DNA of 26,926 nucleotides from DATFAS01 sp035254305 (GCA_035254305.1 DATFAS010000137.1:1-26926); one strand, 5' to 3'; shown: positions 15,894 to 23,559, counted from the stretch's first letter. Numbers and translations: made by a program. Notes: a model not told the origin generated them from the letters alone.

Positions 15894-15923
15894 AAATATC
15901 CAAAACAATTTTTAATTCTATTC
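15894..15923 (-). promoter_or_regulatory. Possible forespore (sigma-F/sigma-G type) promoter of dacF
   Basis: GAATA (15923-15919) and GATATTT (15900-15894), 18 bases apart, partly resemble the sigma-G consensus (GHATR and CATNNTA). Only the -35 is a full match, so confidence is low. dacF is a forespore gene in B. subtilis. Confidence 0.3.
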
Positions 15924-15952
15924 TTTACCAACTATTCCTGAAATATAACTCC

Positions 15953-15984
15953 AAAAAAAAATAAGTTCTTCAATAAGAACTTAT
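15953..15984 (-). terminator. Intrinsic terminator of deoB
   Basis: ATAAGTTCTT and AAGAACTTAT form a perfect 10-bp stem with a 4-base loop, followed on the minus strand by eight Ts. It lies about 60 bases after the deoB stop. Confidence 0.92.
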
Positions 15985-16043
15985 CTTCGTTTAAACTTAC
16001 TATCTCATTTTTTTAAAATAATCATACGTTACCTTGCCTAAAA

Positions 16044-17225
16044 TCAATCTTTAGCGATTACCTTAAGAAAACTTGTACCTAACGCTGGGGCTGGTAAGTT
16101 GAAATTTTCTGCTATCGTTGCTCCGATATCTGCAAATGTATGGCGGATTCCTAAGCTATTCCCTTCTTCTATTCTTTTATGATAAGCCAATAAAGGAACA
16201 TACTCTCTCGTATGGTCTGTCCCATGATGAACAGGATCATTTCCATGATCAGCCGTAATAATGAGTAAATCATCCTCCTTTAGCGCTTGTAGAATTTCGG
16301 GTATTCGTGCGTCAAATTCCTGTATTGCTTCTCCATACCCTATCGGATTTCTTCGATGTCCATAAAGGGCATCAAAGTCAACTAAATTAATAAAGGCTAG
16401 CCCTGTAAATTCTCTCTTCATAACTTCTAGAAGATGATTCACACCATCCATATTACTCTTACTCTTAATGGATTCACTAACTCCTTCCCCCGCATAGATA
16501 TCCGATATTTTGCCAATGGCTATTGAAGCAAACCCTGCTTCCACTAGCTCATTCATCACAGTTTTCCCAGGAGGTGAAACCGAGTAATCCCTTCGATTGG
16601 GTGTACGGACAAAATGCCCTGGCGTTCCAATAAAGGGGCGTGCAATGACTCTTACAACGGGATATTCTCCTTCTAAGGTGAGTTCTCTTGCCACTTTACA
16701 GATGTAGTATAGCTCCTCTAGTGGAACAATTTGCTCATGGGCTGCGATTTGAAAAACAGAATCCGCGGATGTATATACAATTACATCTCCCGACTTCATA
16801 TGTTCTTCCCCTAGCTCCTCGATAATTTCCGTCCCTGAGGCTGGCTTGTTTCCCAATACACCTCTCCCAATTTTGGCTGTAAAGGCTGAAATTAATGCAG
16901 AAGGGAAGCCCTCCGGATATGTTTTATAGGGTGTTGTCACTTTAAGTCCCATGATCTCCCAATGACCAGTACTTGTATCTTTACCAACTGATGCTTCCGT
17001 CATCTTCCCATAGTATGCTTGCGATCTATCAGTCGCTGAAACACCCTGTAAATTTTCAATTTTCCCTAATCCAAGACTTGCTAAATGAGGGATGGATAAC
17101 CCATTCATTTTCTCAGCGATATGTCCTAAAGTATGGGCTCCTACATCATTAAATTCACTTGCATCAGGTAGTTCCCCAATTCCAACACTATCCATCACCA
17201 TAAGAAATACACGGTTAAATCCCAA
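16044..17225 (-). CDS. deoB: Phosphopentomutase DeoB
   Basis: A 393-aa, manganese-dependent member of the alkaline phosphatase superfamily that interconverts (deoxy)ribose-1-phosphate and -5-phosphate in nucleoside salvage. The metal-binding and nucleophile motifs are VMDSVGIGELPDA (D12), GKDTSTGHWEIMG (catalytic Thr), NLVDFDALYGHRRNP and TADHGNDPVHHGTDHTRE. The start is TTG at 17225 with AAAGGAAGGG six bases upstream. In B. subtilis (drm) a purine nucleoside phosphorylase gene follows; here that gene is absent and dacF comes next. It has its own promoter and terminator. Confidence 0.97.
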   Translation of the reverse strand: MGFNRVFLMVMDSVGIGELPDASEFNDVGAHTLGHIAEKMNGLSIPHLASLGLGKIENLQGVSATDRSQAYYGKMTEASVGKDTSTGHWEIMGLKVTTPYKTYPEGFPSALISAFTAKIGRGVLGNKPASGTEIIEELGEEHMKSGDVIVYTSADSVFQIAAHEQIVPLEELYYICKVARELTLEGEYPVVRVIARPFIGTPGHFVRTPNRRDYSVSPPGKTVMNELVEAGFASIAIGKISDIYAGEGVSESIKSKSNMDGVNHLLEVMKREFTGLAFINLVDFDALYGHRRNPIGYGEAIQEFDARIPEILQALKEDDLLIITADHGNDPVHHGTDHTREYVPLLAYHKRIEEGNSLGIRHTFADIGATIAENFNLPAPALGTSFLKVIAKD

Positions 17226-17254
17226 TATGATCCCTTCCTTTCGATCTTTCTTTT

Positions 17255-17283
17255 ATGATATCCGCAACGGAATAGTCTTACAA
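17255..17283 (-). promoter_or_regulatory. Sigma-A-type promoter of deoB
   Basis: TTGTAA (17283-17278) and TATCAT (17260-17255) are separated by exactly 17 bases, immediately after the xerD terminator and about 30 bases before deoB. Confidence 0.5.
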
Positions 17284-17313
17284 TAATAAAAAAGGATACA
17301 TAAGCGTATCCTT
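17284..17313 (-). terminator. Intrinsic terminator of xerD
   Basis: AAGGATAC and GTATCCTT form an 8-bp stem (17313-17306 / 17299-17292) with a 6-base loop, followed on the minus strand by a T run, just after the xerD stop. Confidence 0.88.
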
Positions 17314-17318
17314 CATCT

Positions 17319-18203
17319 TTATGCTCTTGGATGTGATTTTTGATAGACTTCTCGCAATCTTGACTTCGTAATCTGCATATAAATTTGTGTGGTTGATATA
17401 TCCGCATGGCCAAGCATTTCCTGAACAGAACGAAGGTCTGCCCCATTCTCAATTAGATGTGCGGCAAAAGAATGGCGTAGCGTATGCGGTGTTATTGCTG
17501 TACTAATATCAGCAAGTGGGGCATATTTCTTAATCAACTTCCAAAATCCTTGTCGAGTTAATCTTTTTCCGTGGTGATTTAAGAAAAGGGCATTTTCTTC
17601 AGTCCCTCGCGTTAAGATCGGACGAGCCTCCTGAAAATACTGCTTAAGTGTTTCTATAGAATATTTTCCAAGAGGGATAATCCTTTCTCTCGTTTTATTC
17701 GAACAAGTGACGTATCCCAACTCTAGGTTGACTTGATTGACATTAAGATCAAGTAATTCTGAAACTTTAGCACCTGAAGCATACAGGAGTTCAAGCATTG
17801 CCTTATCTCTAAGTCCAGTTGCCTCTGTTGCGTCCGGTGCACGTAATAGTCTCTCTACCTCAACAATTTTCAGAATACGAGGAGGCTTCTTCTCTACCTT
17901 CGGTGTTTCTAAATGAACAGAAGGGTCTCGGTCAACGACCCGTTCTCTAACAAGGAAGGAATAAAAAGAACGAATGGATGCCATGTTCCTTGATATCGTA
18001 GAGGGAGCTCGTCCCTTTTCCCTTAAGTTAAATACAAACTGCGCGATGTCACCATCTGTTCCTCTTATCCAATCGGGTACATGTCTTGATTCTAGGAAAG
18101 ATTTGAACGATAACAAATCCCTATGGTAGGAGTCTATTGAATTCTTGGCTAGTCCTTTTTCCTTCTCCAAGTACCCTATGAATTTGTTCAGCCATGTTTC
18201 CAT
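17319..18203 (-). CDS. xerD: XerD-type tyrosine recombinase with Lys at the first catalytic Arg position
   Basis: A 294-aa XerD/RipX-like recombinase; XerC/XerD resolve chromosome dimers at dif. The N-terminal SAM-like DNA-binding domain covers about residues 1-95, the catalytic domain about 110-294. By alignment with E. coli and B. subtilis XerD, the beta-hairpin Lys (K170), H240 and R243 (HTLRH), H266 (GHADIS) and the nucleophile Y275 are present. The first catalytic Arg, in the usual GxRVSEL, is replaced by Lys146 (ASGAKVSELL, codon AAA). The beta-hairpin is also one residue short. The position between yqzK and deoB matches ripX, so this is the orthologous locus. The ATG at 18203 has GGGG about eight bases upstream. 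Activity at dif is uncertain. Confidence 0.9.
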   Translation of the reverse strand: METWLNKFIGYLEKEKGLAKNSIDSYHRDLLSFKSFLESRHVPDWIRGTDGDIAQFVFNLREKGRAPSTISRNMASIRSFYSFLVRERVVDRDPSVHLETPKVEKKPPRILKIVEVERLLRAPDATEATGLRDKAMLELLYASGAKVSELLDLNVNQVNLELGYVTCSNKTRERIIPLGKYSIETLKQYFQEARPILTRGTEENALFLNHHGKRLTRQGFWKLIKKYAPLADISTAITPHTLRHSFAAHLIENGADLRSVQEMLGHADISTTQIYMQITKSRLREVYQKSHPRA

Positions 18204-18320
18204 TTCTGTTTCCCCTTTGTTAGCATATAGGAAAGTGGGTTCAATTCTTTCCCCTTCATTTACTCACTTACTTTACTATTCAACCTAATCATGATTTTTT
18301 CCTTCATCGTCCGTAAATTT

Positions 18321-18560
18321 CTATTCACCATACCAATAAAAAAATTTAAGCCGATCAATAAAGTTGCCACCCTCTAAAGAATAAAGCCTTTCATCAGCCT
18401 TCATGACCTTGACCGCCCTTCCTTCAGGCTTTTTATACGGATTACTAGGCTTGATCGTATCAGATAGGAATGTAATAATGCTGAAAAAAATAAAGGTAGT
18501 AACGATAAATAGAATAAATAGTTTAACCCCTTCTAATAATCTAGTAAAAGAAATAAACAT
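18321..18560 (-). CDS. yqzK: YqzK family small membrane protein (DUF4227)
   Basis: A 79-aa protein with one N-terminal membrane helix (about residues 10-35), then a short extracytoplasmic or cytoplasmic tail containing EGRAVKVM and ending DRLKFFYWYGE, the pattern seen in B. subtilis YqzK. Its function is unknown. The ATG at 18560 was chosen because AGGGG lies eight bases upstream; a GTG at 18569 would overlap that site. It lies between fur and xerD, as in B. subtilis, and its leader contains inverted repeats. Confidence 0.85.
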   Translation of the reverse strand: MFISFTRLLEGVKLFILFIVTTFIFFSIITFLSDTIKPSNPYKKPEGRAVKVMKADERLYSLEGGNFIDRLKFFYWYGE

Positions 18561-18579
18561 CTTTTTCACCCCTATACAT

Positions 18580-18666
18580 TAAAATGGGACAAATAGAGCT
18601 AACCTGATTCCCATTTTATTCGTAAAAAGATAGGTTTATACAAGCATATCGAATGGGAATCCATTC
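18580..18666 (-). repeat. Nested inverted repeats in the yqzK leader
   Basis: TAAAATGGGA (18580-18589) and TCCCATTTTA (18609-18618) are perfect inverted 10-mers 19 bases apart. GATTCCCATT (18606-18615) is also the inverse of AATGGGAATC (18652-18661), which itself lies in the small palindrome GAATGG-GAAT-CCATTC (18651-18666). The middle element can therefore pair with either neighbour. Confidence 0.7.
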
Positions 18667-18673
18667 ATTAAAC

Positions 18674-18701
18674 AAAAAAAGTTCCCGGATATTCCGAGAA
18701 C
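18674..18701 (-). terminator. Intrinsic terminator of fur
   Basis: A 9-position stem with one mismatch (18701-18693 / 18689-18681) and a 3-base loop is followed on the minus strand by seven Ts, 8 bases after the fur stop. Confidence 0.85.
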
Positions 18702-18708
18702 GTCAAAT

Positions 18709-19155
18709 TTAATCTTGTTTAATACGGCAACGGTGACAAGTTCCATGAAAGGTTAAACGGTGATCACTAATCTTAAAAAGAAAATCTCTCTCTACCATTT
18801 TTTCCACATCGCCAAGTAAATCCTCCACGATTTCGTCAACTGAACCGCACTGAATACAAATTAAGTGGTGATGATGGTGTTCTGCATCATCTGCCCGAAA
18901 TTCATATCTTGCCACACCGTCGCCAAAATTAATCTTATGGATAACCTTGAGTTCGCTAAGCAATTCAAGTGTTCTATATACGGTAGCAAGTCCAATTTCC
19001 GGAGCCTTTTCCTTTACAAGGAGATAAACATCTTCCGCACTTAGGTGATCTTCTTCATTCTCAAGCAGAACCTTCACCGTGGCTTCCCGTTGAGGGGTGA
19101 GCTTATATCCATGGGAATGTAATTGCTGTTTAATCCTCTCAATTCGTTCTTCCAC
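18709..19155 (-). CDS. fur: Ferric uptake regulator Fur
   Basis: A 148-aa Fur-family repressor, very similar throughout to B. subtilis Fur, which represses iron-uptake genes when loaded with Fe(II). The winged-helix domain covers residues 1-85 (YKLTPQREATVKVLLENEE, LATVYRTLELL). The dimerisation domain has the His cluster at 93-97 and the structural zinc cysteines C100, C103, C140 and C143. The start is GTG at 19155 with GGGAGG seven bases upstream. Similarity to Fur rather than PerR or Zur is judged from the N-terminal stretch and the location beside spoIIM and yqzK. Confidence 0.95.
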   Translation of the reverse strand: MEERIERIKQQLHSHGYKLTPQREATVKVLLENEEDHLSAEDVYLLVKEKAPEIGLATVYRTLELLSELKVIHKINFGDGVARYEFRADDAEHHHHHLICIQCGSVDEIVEDLLGDVEKMVERDFLFKISDHRLTFHGTCHRCRIKQD

Positions 19156-19246
19156 ACCGCATCCTCCCGTCCCTCAAATAGCAAAAAACAGTCTGTATGT
19201 CACTCCATCCAATGAATATAAAGGTATAGACGAACCATTTTCCCTT

Positions 19247-19258
19247 TATACAGGTATA
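19247..19258. promoter_or_regulatory. Small palindrome at the fur start site
   Basis: TATAC-AG-GTATA is a perfect inverted repeat placed about +1 to +13 of the fur promoter. It could be an operator. No named regulator consensus fits well. Confidence 0.3.
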
Positions 19259-19266
19259 CAGTGTTA

Positions 19267-19296
19267 ATTATAGAAGAGCCTTATAAAGGAAGTCAA
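19267..19296 (-). promoter_or_regulatory. Sigma-A promoter of fur
   Basis: TTGACT (19296-19291) and a perfect TATAAT (19272-19267) are separated by 18 bases. This is the best vegetative promoter in the window. It predicts a leader of about 105 bases before the fur GTG. Confidence 0.7.
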
Positions 19297-19336
19297 ATAA
19301 AAAACTTACAAATAATTGTTTATATCTAAAAGGATT

Positions 19337-19370
19337 AAGGGCTATTATGCCTCTTGCAAAATAGCCCTTT
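19337..19370 (-). terminator. Likely terminator after spoIIM
   Basis: AAGGGCTATT and AATAGCCCTT form a perfect 10-bp stem with a 13-base loop, 8 bases after the spoIIM stop. The following minus-strand sequence is only moderately T-rich. Confidence 0.6.
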
Positions 19371-19377
19371 TCATTAT

Positions 19378-20013
19378 TCAAAGGTTTAATTGTTTCATAA
19401 GGATCGGTGAGATAAATGAGACAAACAAGGCTGCACTACAAAGTATTCCACCCATTAGCATGACAAGAATCGAATATCGGATGAAATGATGAAGGATCGG
19501 CTCTCCTATGCGTTGAAAACGAGATCGAATCATTCGTAAAGAAAAGGAAATTCCTGCTGTTCCTACGATAATCACCGCTGGAATAACCACTAAATTTTGC
19601 GGTAATACAGTGAGTCCAGCTGCAAGTAACCCATTCCAATGCCACTGCTGAATAAGGAACCCAACCGTAAATCCTACAACTAGCCCCTTAAGAAATACCA
19701 TAATTAAGATGATGGGCAGCCCAACAATGGACATCCCAAGTATCCACATTATTCCAATGAATTTAAGGTATTGGATGAAGGATTGTTGAAATGCGGAACG
19801 CGGGTTCACATCCATCCCTTGTTTAAACTCATGAAAAAACTGTCCAAGATAATTCATTAAATCCTGTTTTTGATTCATCTCTAATGAACCTACCACAATA
19901 GCTCCAAAGCTAACACCCATAGTAAACAATACAAGGGTAAATAAATATAGTGAAAAATTTTCTTTAACATGTGCTTGTATAGTTTGTCCTAATTTTTGCC
20001 TGCGCAATTTCAT
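19378..20013 (-). CDS. spoIIM: Stage II sporulation protein M
   Basis: A 211-aa membrane protein of the SpoIIDMP complex, which remodels peptidoglycan during engulfment of the forespore. Five hydrophobic segments are visible, beginning near residue 22. The motif LKGLVVGFTVGFLIQQWHWNG and the following VLPQNLVVIPAVIIVGTAGISFSLR are characteristic. Length is close to B. subtilis SpoIIM (about 214 aa). The ATG at 20013 follows a G-rich site (AGGGGGG) at short spacing. It follows the EndoQ gene by 52 bases, probably in one unit with it and nudF. Confidence 0.95.
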   Translation of the reverse strand: MKLRRQKLGQTIQAHVKENFSLYLFTLVLFTMGVSFGAIVVGSLEMNQKQDLMNYLGQFFHEFKQGMDVNPRSAFQQSFIQYLKFIGIMWILGMSIVGLPIILIMVFLKGLVVGFTVGFLIQQWHWNGLLAAGLTVLPQNLVVIPAVIIVGTAGISFSLRMIRSRFQRIGEPILHHFIRYSILVMLMGGILCSAALFVSFISPILMKQLNL

Positions 20014-20065
20014 TTCCCCCCTACACTGTTATCCTAAGATATATGAGTATAGGGTGATGAATATG

Positions 20066-21238
20066 CTAGTGGGAAAGGATCTTCCCGTATTTTCCTCCTC
20101 CGCCTTCTTCAATGTTGACGATTCCTAGACGGTTTTGAATAATCAGCCGGGCAAGCGTCTCACCCACTATAGCTGCCAACTCTGTTTCTGTTACAAAGTG
20201 TAGAACTCTCATCTCTGTCCCAAAACAGTCAAGCAGATCTTTAAGCTTCCGAGGTCCAAGACCAGGAATAAATTCTAATGGAACCTGATGCACGTAAGGG
20301 GGTCTGTGGGGTGGATGCTGCGGCGTATTTAAATCTGCAATATCCCTTAAACGATTAAACACGCCATTAATGATTTGACTATGTCCACAGTACGGACAAC
20401 GTTCCCCATCATCTTCACGAATAAGCTCAGAACAGGCTGCACATCTTGTTAAATGGTATTTTCCAAGTTTCGGATTCAAACCATAATTAGCTGTAATTTT
20501 CCGTTCATCCTTACGCCACAATGCCTTCCATAATTCTTGGTAATTACAATCCTGCATTTTTATTTTTTGATATTCACGTCCTATTTTGGGTAAGGAATGG
20601 GCGTCGGAATTCGTAACGAATGTCTTAGGATGAAGCTCTGATAAACAATCAGCCATATCAGAATCTGAACTAAGTCCAAGTTCTACAGCTGGAATGAGGC
20701 TCATATCTAAGAGATTACTCATGGAATTCGTACAATTTCCATAGACACTTTTGAATGGTGTGAATACATGGGCAGGAATTACTATTCCTTCACAGCTGGC
20801 CACCTGTTCCATGAGTTCATCCATAGAAGCATGCAAGCGTTGTGTACTTAAATGCACATTCTTTACCTTCGTATAAAGCCAAGAACTAAATTGCTTCATT
20901 CTTTCTAGATTAGGAAAATAGGTTAGAAAATGGGCAGTGCCTGAGCATTCAGGAAAACGAATTTCAACTTCACTTCCCAAAATAATGGTTGTCTGTTTGT
21001 AACGTAATCCCCCCTCCTCTAACTCTATAACCTCCCCATTCTTGATATAACCCTCCACTTCCTCTATAACCTGAGGTGAGTGCATATCAATAATGCCAAT
21101 CATATCGATTCCCTTTTTGTCAGAGGCTTCTTGCATGATATTAGAAAAGGTTAAATTCTTAGAGGCTGTAATTTTAACAGCTTGTCCTTTGTATGTTCTT
21201 CCAATATGGATATGTAGGTCTACAAAAAATTCACGCAT
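20066..21238 (-). CDS. yqxK: EndoQ-type DNA repair endonuclease (YqxK family; PHP + zinc ribbon + HhH)
   Basis: A 390-aa protein of the endonuclease Q family, which cuts DNA 5' of deaminated bases such as uracil and hypoxanthine. The PHP phosphoesterase domain has metal-binding DLHIHIG (D7, H9, H11), an IIDMHSP loop, IPAHVFTPFKS and NSDAHS (210-215). A zinc ribbon follows with C266, C269, C281 and C284, then a helix-hairpin-helix (FIPGLGPRKLKDLL) near residue 330. The ATG at 21238 was chosen over a GTG six bases earlier because GAAGGG then has normal spacing. It overlaps the nudF stop. The family is clear from the domain order; substrate preference is by family knowledge only. Confidence 0.88.
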   Translation of the reverse strand: MREFFVDLHIHIGRTYKGQAVKITASKNLTFSNIMQEASDKKGIDMIGIIDMHSPQVIEEVEGYIKNGEVIELEEGGLRYKQTTIILGSEVEIRFPECSGTAHFLTYFPNLERMKQFSSWLYTKVKNVHLSTQRLHASMDELMEQVASCEGIVIPAHVFTPFKSVYGNCTNSMSNLLDMSLIPAVELGLSSDSDMADCLSELHPKTFVTNSDAHSLPKIGREYQKIKMQDCNYQELWKALWRKDERKITANYGLNPKLGKYHLTRCAACSELIREDDGERCPYCGHSQIINGVFNRLRDIADLNTPQHPPHRPPYVHQVPLEFIPGLGPRKLKDLLDCFGTEMRVLHFVTETELAAIVGETLARLIIQNRLGIVNIEEGGGGKYGKILSH

Positions 21239-21788
21239 GTGCACCCTTCTTTAAATATTGATTCTGCCAGTAATAAACAGCAAAGACCGTCTTTGCATCA
21301 ATAATTTCACCACTTGTTATTTTGTCCATAGCCTCTTCTAGAGTAAGTAGGTGTAAGTCTACAAATTCATCTTCATCAGGGGTTGCTTCACCCACCGTAA
21401 GGCCTTTTGCCTCATAGATATAGATAAATTCATCAGCAAATCCCGGTGAAGTATAGAAGGAAACGATCGCTTTCATCTCTTGAGCCGAATAGCCTGTTTC
21501 CTCTATTAATTCTCGCTTCGCACATGCTAACGGATCTTCCCCTTTTTCTAACTTCCCAGCTGGTATTTCAAAGATCGTTTGATCCAATGGCTTTCGGAAT
21601 TGTCGAACCATCACGATCCGTCCATCCTCGGTGATTGCCACAATAGCTACTGCACCGGGATGTCGCACAATTTCTCTACTTGCTTGCTTCCCATTCGGCA
21701 ATTCGACTTGTTCTAAGTGAACGGAGATAATTTTTCCTTGATAAATCTCTTTTGAATCGATTGTTTTCTCCAAAAATTGGTTCACCAT
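21231..21788 (-). CDS. nudF: ADP-ribose pyrophosphatase NudF (Nudix hydrolase)
   Basis: A 185-aa Nudix hydrolase that splits ADP-ribose to AMP and ribose-5-phosphate. The Nudix box is complete: G78, E84, R92-E93-L, E96-E97 and G99 (GKLEKGEDP...RELIEETGY). The ADPRase-type residues downstream include the SPGFADEFIYIYEA region. The ATG at 21788 has GGAGG five bases upstream and gives exactly the length of the B. subtilis protein. It overlaps the start of the EndoQ gene by 8 bases, so they are translationally linked. The promoter is not clear. Confidence 0.94.
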   Translation of the reverse strand: MVNQFLEKTIDSKEIYQGKIISVHLEQVELPNGKQASREIVRHPGAVAIVAITEDGRIVMVRQFRKPLDQTIFEIPAGKLEKGEDPLACAKRELIEETGYSAQEMKAIVSFYTSPGFADEFIYIYEAKGLTVGEATPDEDEFVDLHLLTLEEAMDKITSGEIIDAKTVFAVYYWQNQYLKKGAHA

Positions 21789-21912
21789 TAAGACCTCCAA
21801 TAAAAAATAGTTCTAGCTTGTCCTTTTCCTTCATAATCTCAGAACAAAAGCAAACGTTGAACCCATTTGAAAATGATTTGAAACTAATTTTAACCCATAC
21901 GAGGAGGAAACC

Positions 21913-22041
21913 ATGAAAATCTATTACTCAGAGAATTCTCTACGACTATGTGGAAAGGTATGGGAAGTACGCAACAAACTTAAAAGCTGGTCCAAGCTTC
22001 CCATTTCCGTGAAAGATCTTCTGGTGAGTAAGGGTCATTAG
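21913..22041 (+). CDS. mciZ: MciZ-like peptide, inhibitor of FtsZ ring formation
   Basis: A 42-aa plus-strand ORF preceded by GAGGAGG five bases before the ATG, among the best ribosome sites in the window. The protein core CGKVWEVRNKLKSW and the later VKDLL resemble B. subtilis MciZ (GKAWEIRAKLKEY and VKDWI), a 40-aa peptide that caps FtsZ filaments in the mother cell during sporulation. The position next to nudF also matches B. subtilis. It is read opposite to its neighbours. Its last 62 bases overlap the 3' end of the DUF3866 gene on the other strand. No clear sigma-H promoter was found upstream. Identity rests on short motifs and location. Confidence 0.85.
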   Translation: MKIYYSENSLRLCGKVWEVRNKLKSWSKLPISVKDLLVSKGH

Positions 22042-23086
22042 AAACCATTGTTAAAAAAAGACCAAAATCAGCAGCCAAGGCAACAGAATGAAAAAATAAA
22101 GGATCTTGATCCAAACTCTTTCCCATCGTTTGAATGGGCTCTGGATAATGGGTTAAAACGGTTCTTAAATCGCCTACCCAACTCTGTTCACCTAGATGCC
22201 AATGATGAAGCCCTAAATCATCGGGCCGAAATTCCTCAAGTATTGGAATATGTACGGATATAAGCGTATGCTTAAGAACACTCCTTGTGTGATGACTCAA
22301 GCCTTGATGTCGAGCCCGTTGGTCGGAACTGCTAATCCTTGGAATAAGTACAGGAATTCCTTCTAAAGAGGCAGTGGCATGAAGAATCTCAGTCTGTTCC
22401 ATTCCCGTGAAGCCCAACATGGTTGAAGTCCCTGTAATTCCAGGACCCATACAAACAATAGCTAAATCCGCCTGGAAAATCTTTTTTGCTGCGACAAGCC
22501 CACTATAAATATTGATAGCCTCAAGATCACCGCCAAATGCCTGACCAATTGTAATGGTCCCTGCTAAAAAGCAAATTTTCTTGAGTGTTCGTACATGATG
22601 GCTAAAAGCAAGGGGAAGGGCAGCCTTATCGGTCATAATATAGACCAACCGTATATCTCTATTCTTTTGTTTAATATATGTAGCTACAATCGGCAGCATA
22701 CTGTGTAATTCACCAACGAGCACTGGCATCCCTTCAAGACTACAAGCATCCTTCATCAGCCCATAAAATGGACTCCCCTGTTCCTCACAGCTTCCCGTTG
22801 CCAGTTGAAAAGGGGTATATCGTAGCTTCATGATATGTTTTTTCGTATTAACAACAGCCTTAGGTGGCGTTAAAATACTCATGACAAAATGCCATCCACC
22901 TGAACCTAGGCCTAGATCTAGTGCTGTAGTATTCAAAATAACCCGATCGCCTTCTTGGACTGTCCCCGTCATGAATCGGTAGTTGATCGCTTTCTCCACT
23001 GTTTGACCCATCTCTACTAGGATTTCTTGAATGGTGTCATCACAATAAAAAATCTCATGCACACTTCCTTCCCTACTATTAATCAT
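21980..23086 (-). CDS. DUF3866 family protein of unknown function
   Basis: A 368-aa protein that I place in DUF3866 from GDRVILNTTALDLGLGSGGWHF, HIMKLRYTPFQLATGS and GMPVLVGELHSMLP. Later motifs are VYIMTDKAALPLAFS, GQAFGGDLEAINIYSGL and CMGPGITGTSTMLGFTG. No signal peptide or membrane helix is evident. The glycine-rich loops suggest a nucleotide- or cofactor-handling enzyme, but no function is known to me. The ATG at 23086 has GGAGG seven bases upstream. The 3' end overlaps mciZ on the opposite strand; the 5' end is divergent from the 130-aa gene, with 80 bases between the two starts. Confidence 0.85.
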   Translation of the reverse strand: MINSREGSVHEIFYCDDTIQEILVEMGQTVEKAINYRFMTGTVQEGDRVILNTTALDLGLGSGGWHFVMSILTPPKAVVNTKKHIMKLRYTPFQLATGSCEEQGSPFYGLMKDACSLEGMPVLVGELHSMLPIVATYIKQKNRDIRLVYIMTDKAALPLAFSHHVRTLKKICFLAGTITIGQAFGGDLEAINIYSGLVAAKKIFQADLAIVCMGPGITGTSTMLGFTGMEQTEILHATASLEGIPVLIPRISSSDQRARHQGLSHHTRSVLKHTLISVHIPILEEFRPDDLGLHHWHLGEQSWVGDLRTVLTHYPEPIQTMGKSLDQDPLFFHSVALAADFGLFLTMVSNDPYSPEDLSRKWEAWTSF

Positions 23087-23166
23087 ATTAGAACCTCCAT
23101 AATAACCCGATAATATTTGGGGAACAATCGAAAATAGAAAAAGCTTCTAATGGAGGTTATGACGAG

Positions 23167-23559
23167 ATGGCCAAACTCATTCGTACAAATTTCGCTTCCG
23201 CTAAGGAAGCACAGAACGCTGAACAATATCTGCGAAGTGCAGGATTATCCGATGTATCTGTGCACGAAACAGAGCTCTCGATTGTTACCCATTCAGACAA
23301 TTGGATTTCCGCCTTTGAAATGATCTATTCACTAGGAGGAACAATCGAAAATGATGCAGAGCTTACTGTAGAGCTAGAAGAATTCTATCACATTAAAGAG
23401 ATTGGTGAAGCAGAGTCGGTATCAAATCCAGAAATAGAAATCATAGATGACGAAGCCTACATCGATACGAATCTCGGCTATGGAGATTACGAGCTCCTAG
23501 AACCTTATGTGCTAGATAAATATAAAAAAATGGTCAATGGTCAAGATAAGAACGCTTAA
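23167..23559 (+). CDS. Unrecognised acidic 130-aa protein
   Basis: I do not recognise this family. The plus-strand ORF has GGAGG ten bases before the ATG and is bounded by a strong terminator. Residues 1-65 could form a small alpha/beta domain (LIRTNFASAKEAQNAEQYLR, then DVSVHETELSIVTHSDNW), reminiscent of proteins that transform a side-chain pattern of beta-alpha-beta. Residues 65-115 are very acidic (ELTVELEEFYH, EIEIIDDEAYIDT), and the tail is basic. There is no signal peptide or membrane segment. It is divergent from the DUF3866 gene. Coding potential is supported by the length, ribosome site and terminator, not by homology. Confidence 0.72.
   Translation: MAKLIRTNFASAKEAQNAEQYLRSAGLSDVSVHETELSIVTHSDNWISAFEMIYSLGGTIENDAELTVELEEFYHIKEIGEAESVSNPEIEIIDDEAYIDTNLGYGDYELLEPYVLDKYKKMVNGQDKNA

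Noticed and set aside
20066..20100. GGGAA/TTCCC hairpin at the end of the EndoQ gene
   Set aside because: It lies in coding sequence with no T tract after it; spoIIM follows closely and is probably co-transcribed.
23093..23156. Inverted repeat AACCTCCAT / ATGGAGGTT between the DUF3866 and 130-aa genes
   Set aside because: It is explained by the two divergent Shine-Dalgarno sites and needs no operator.
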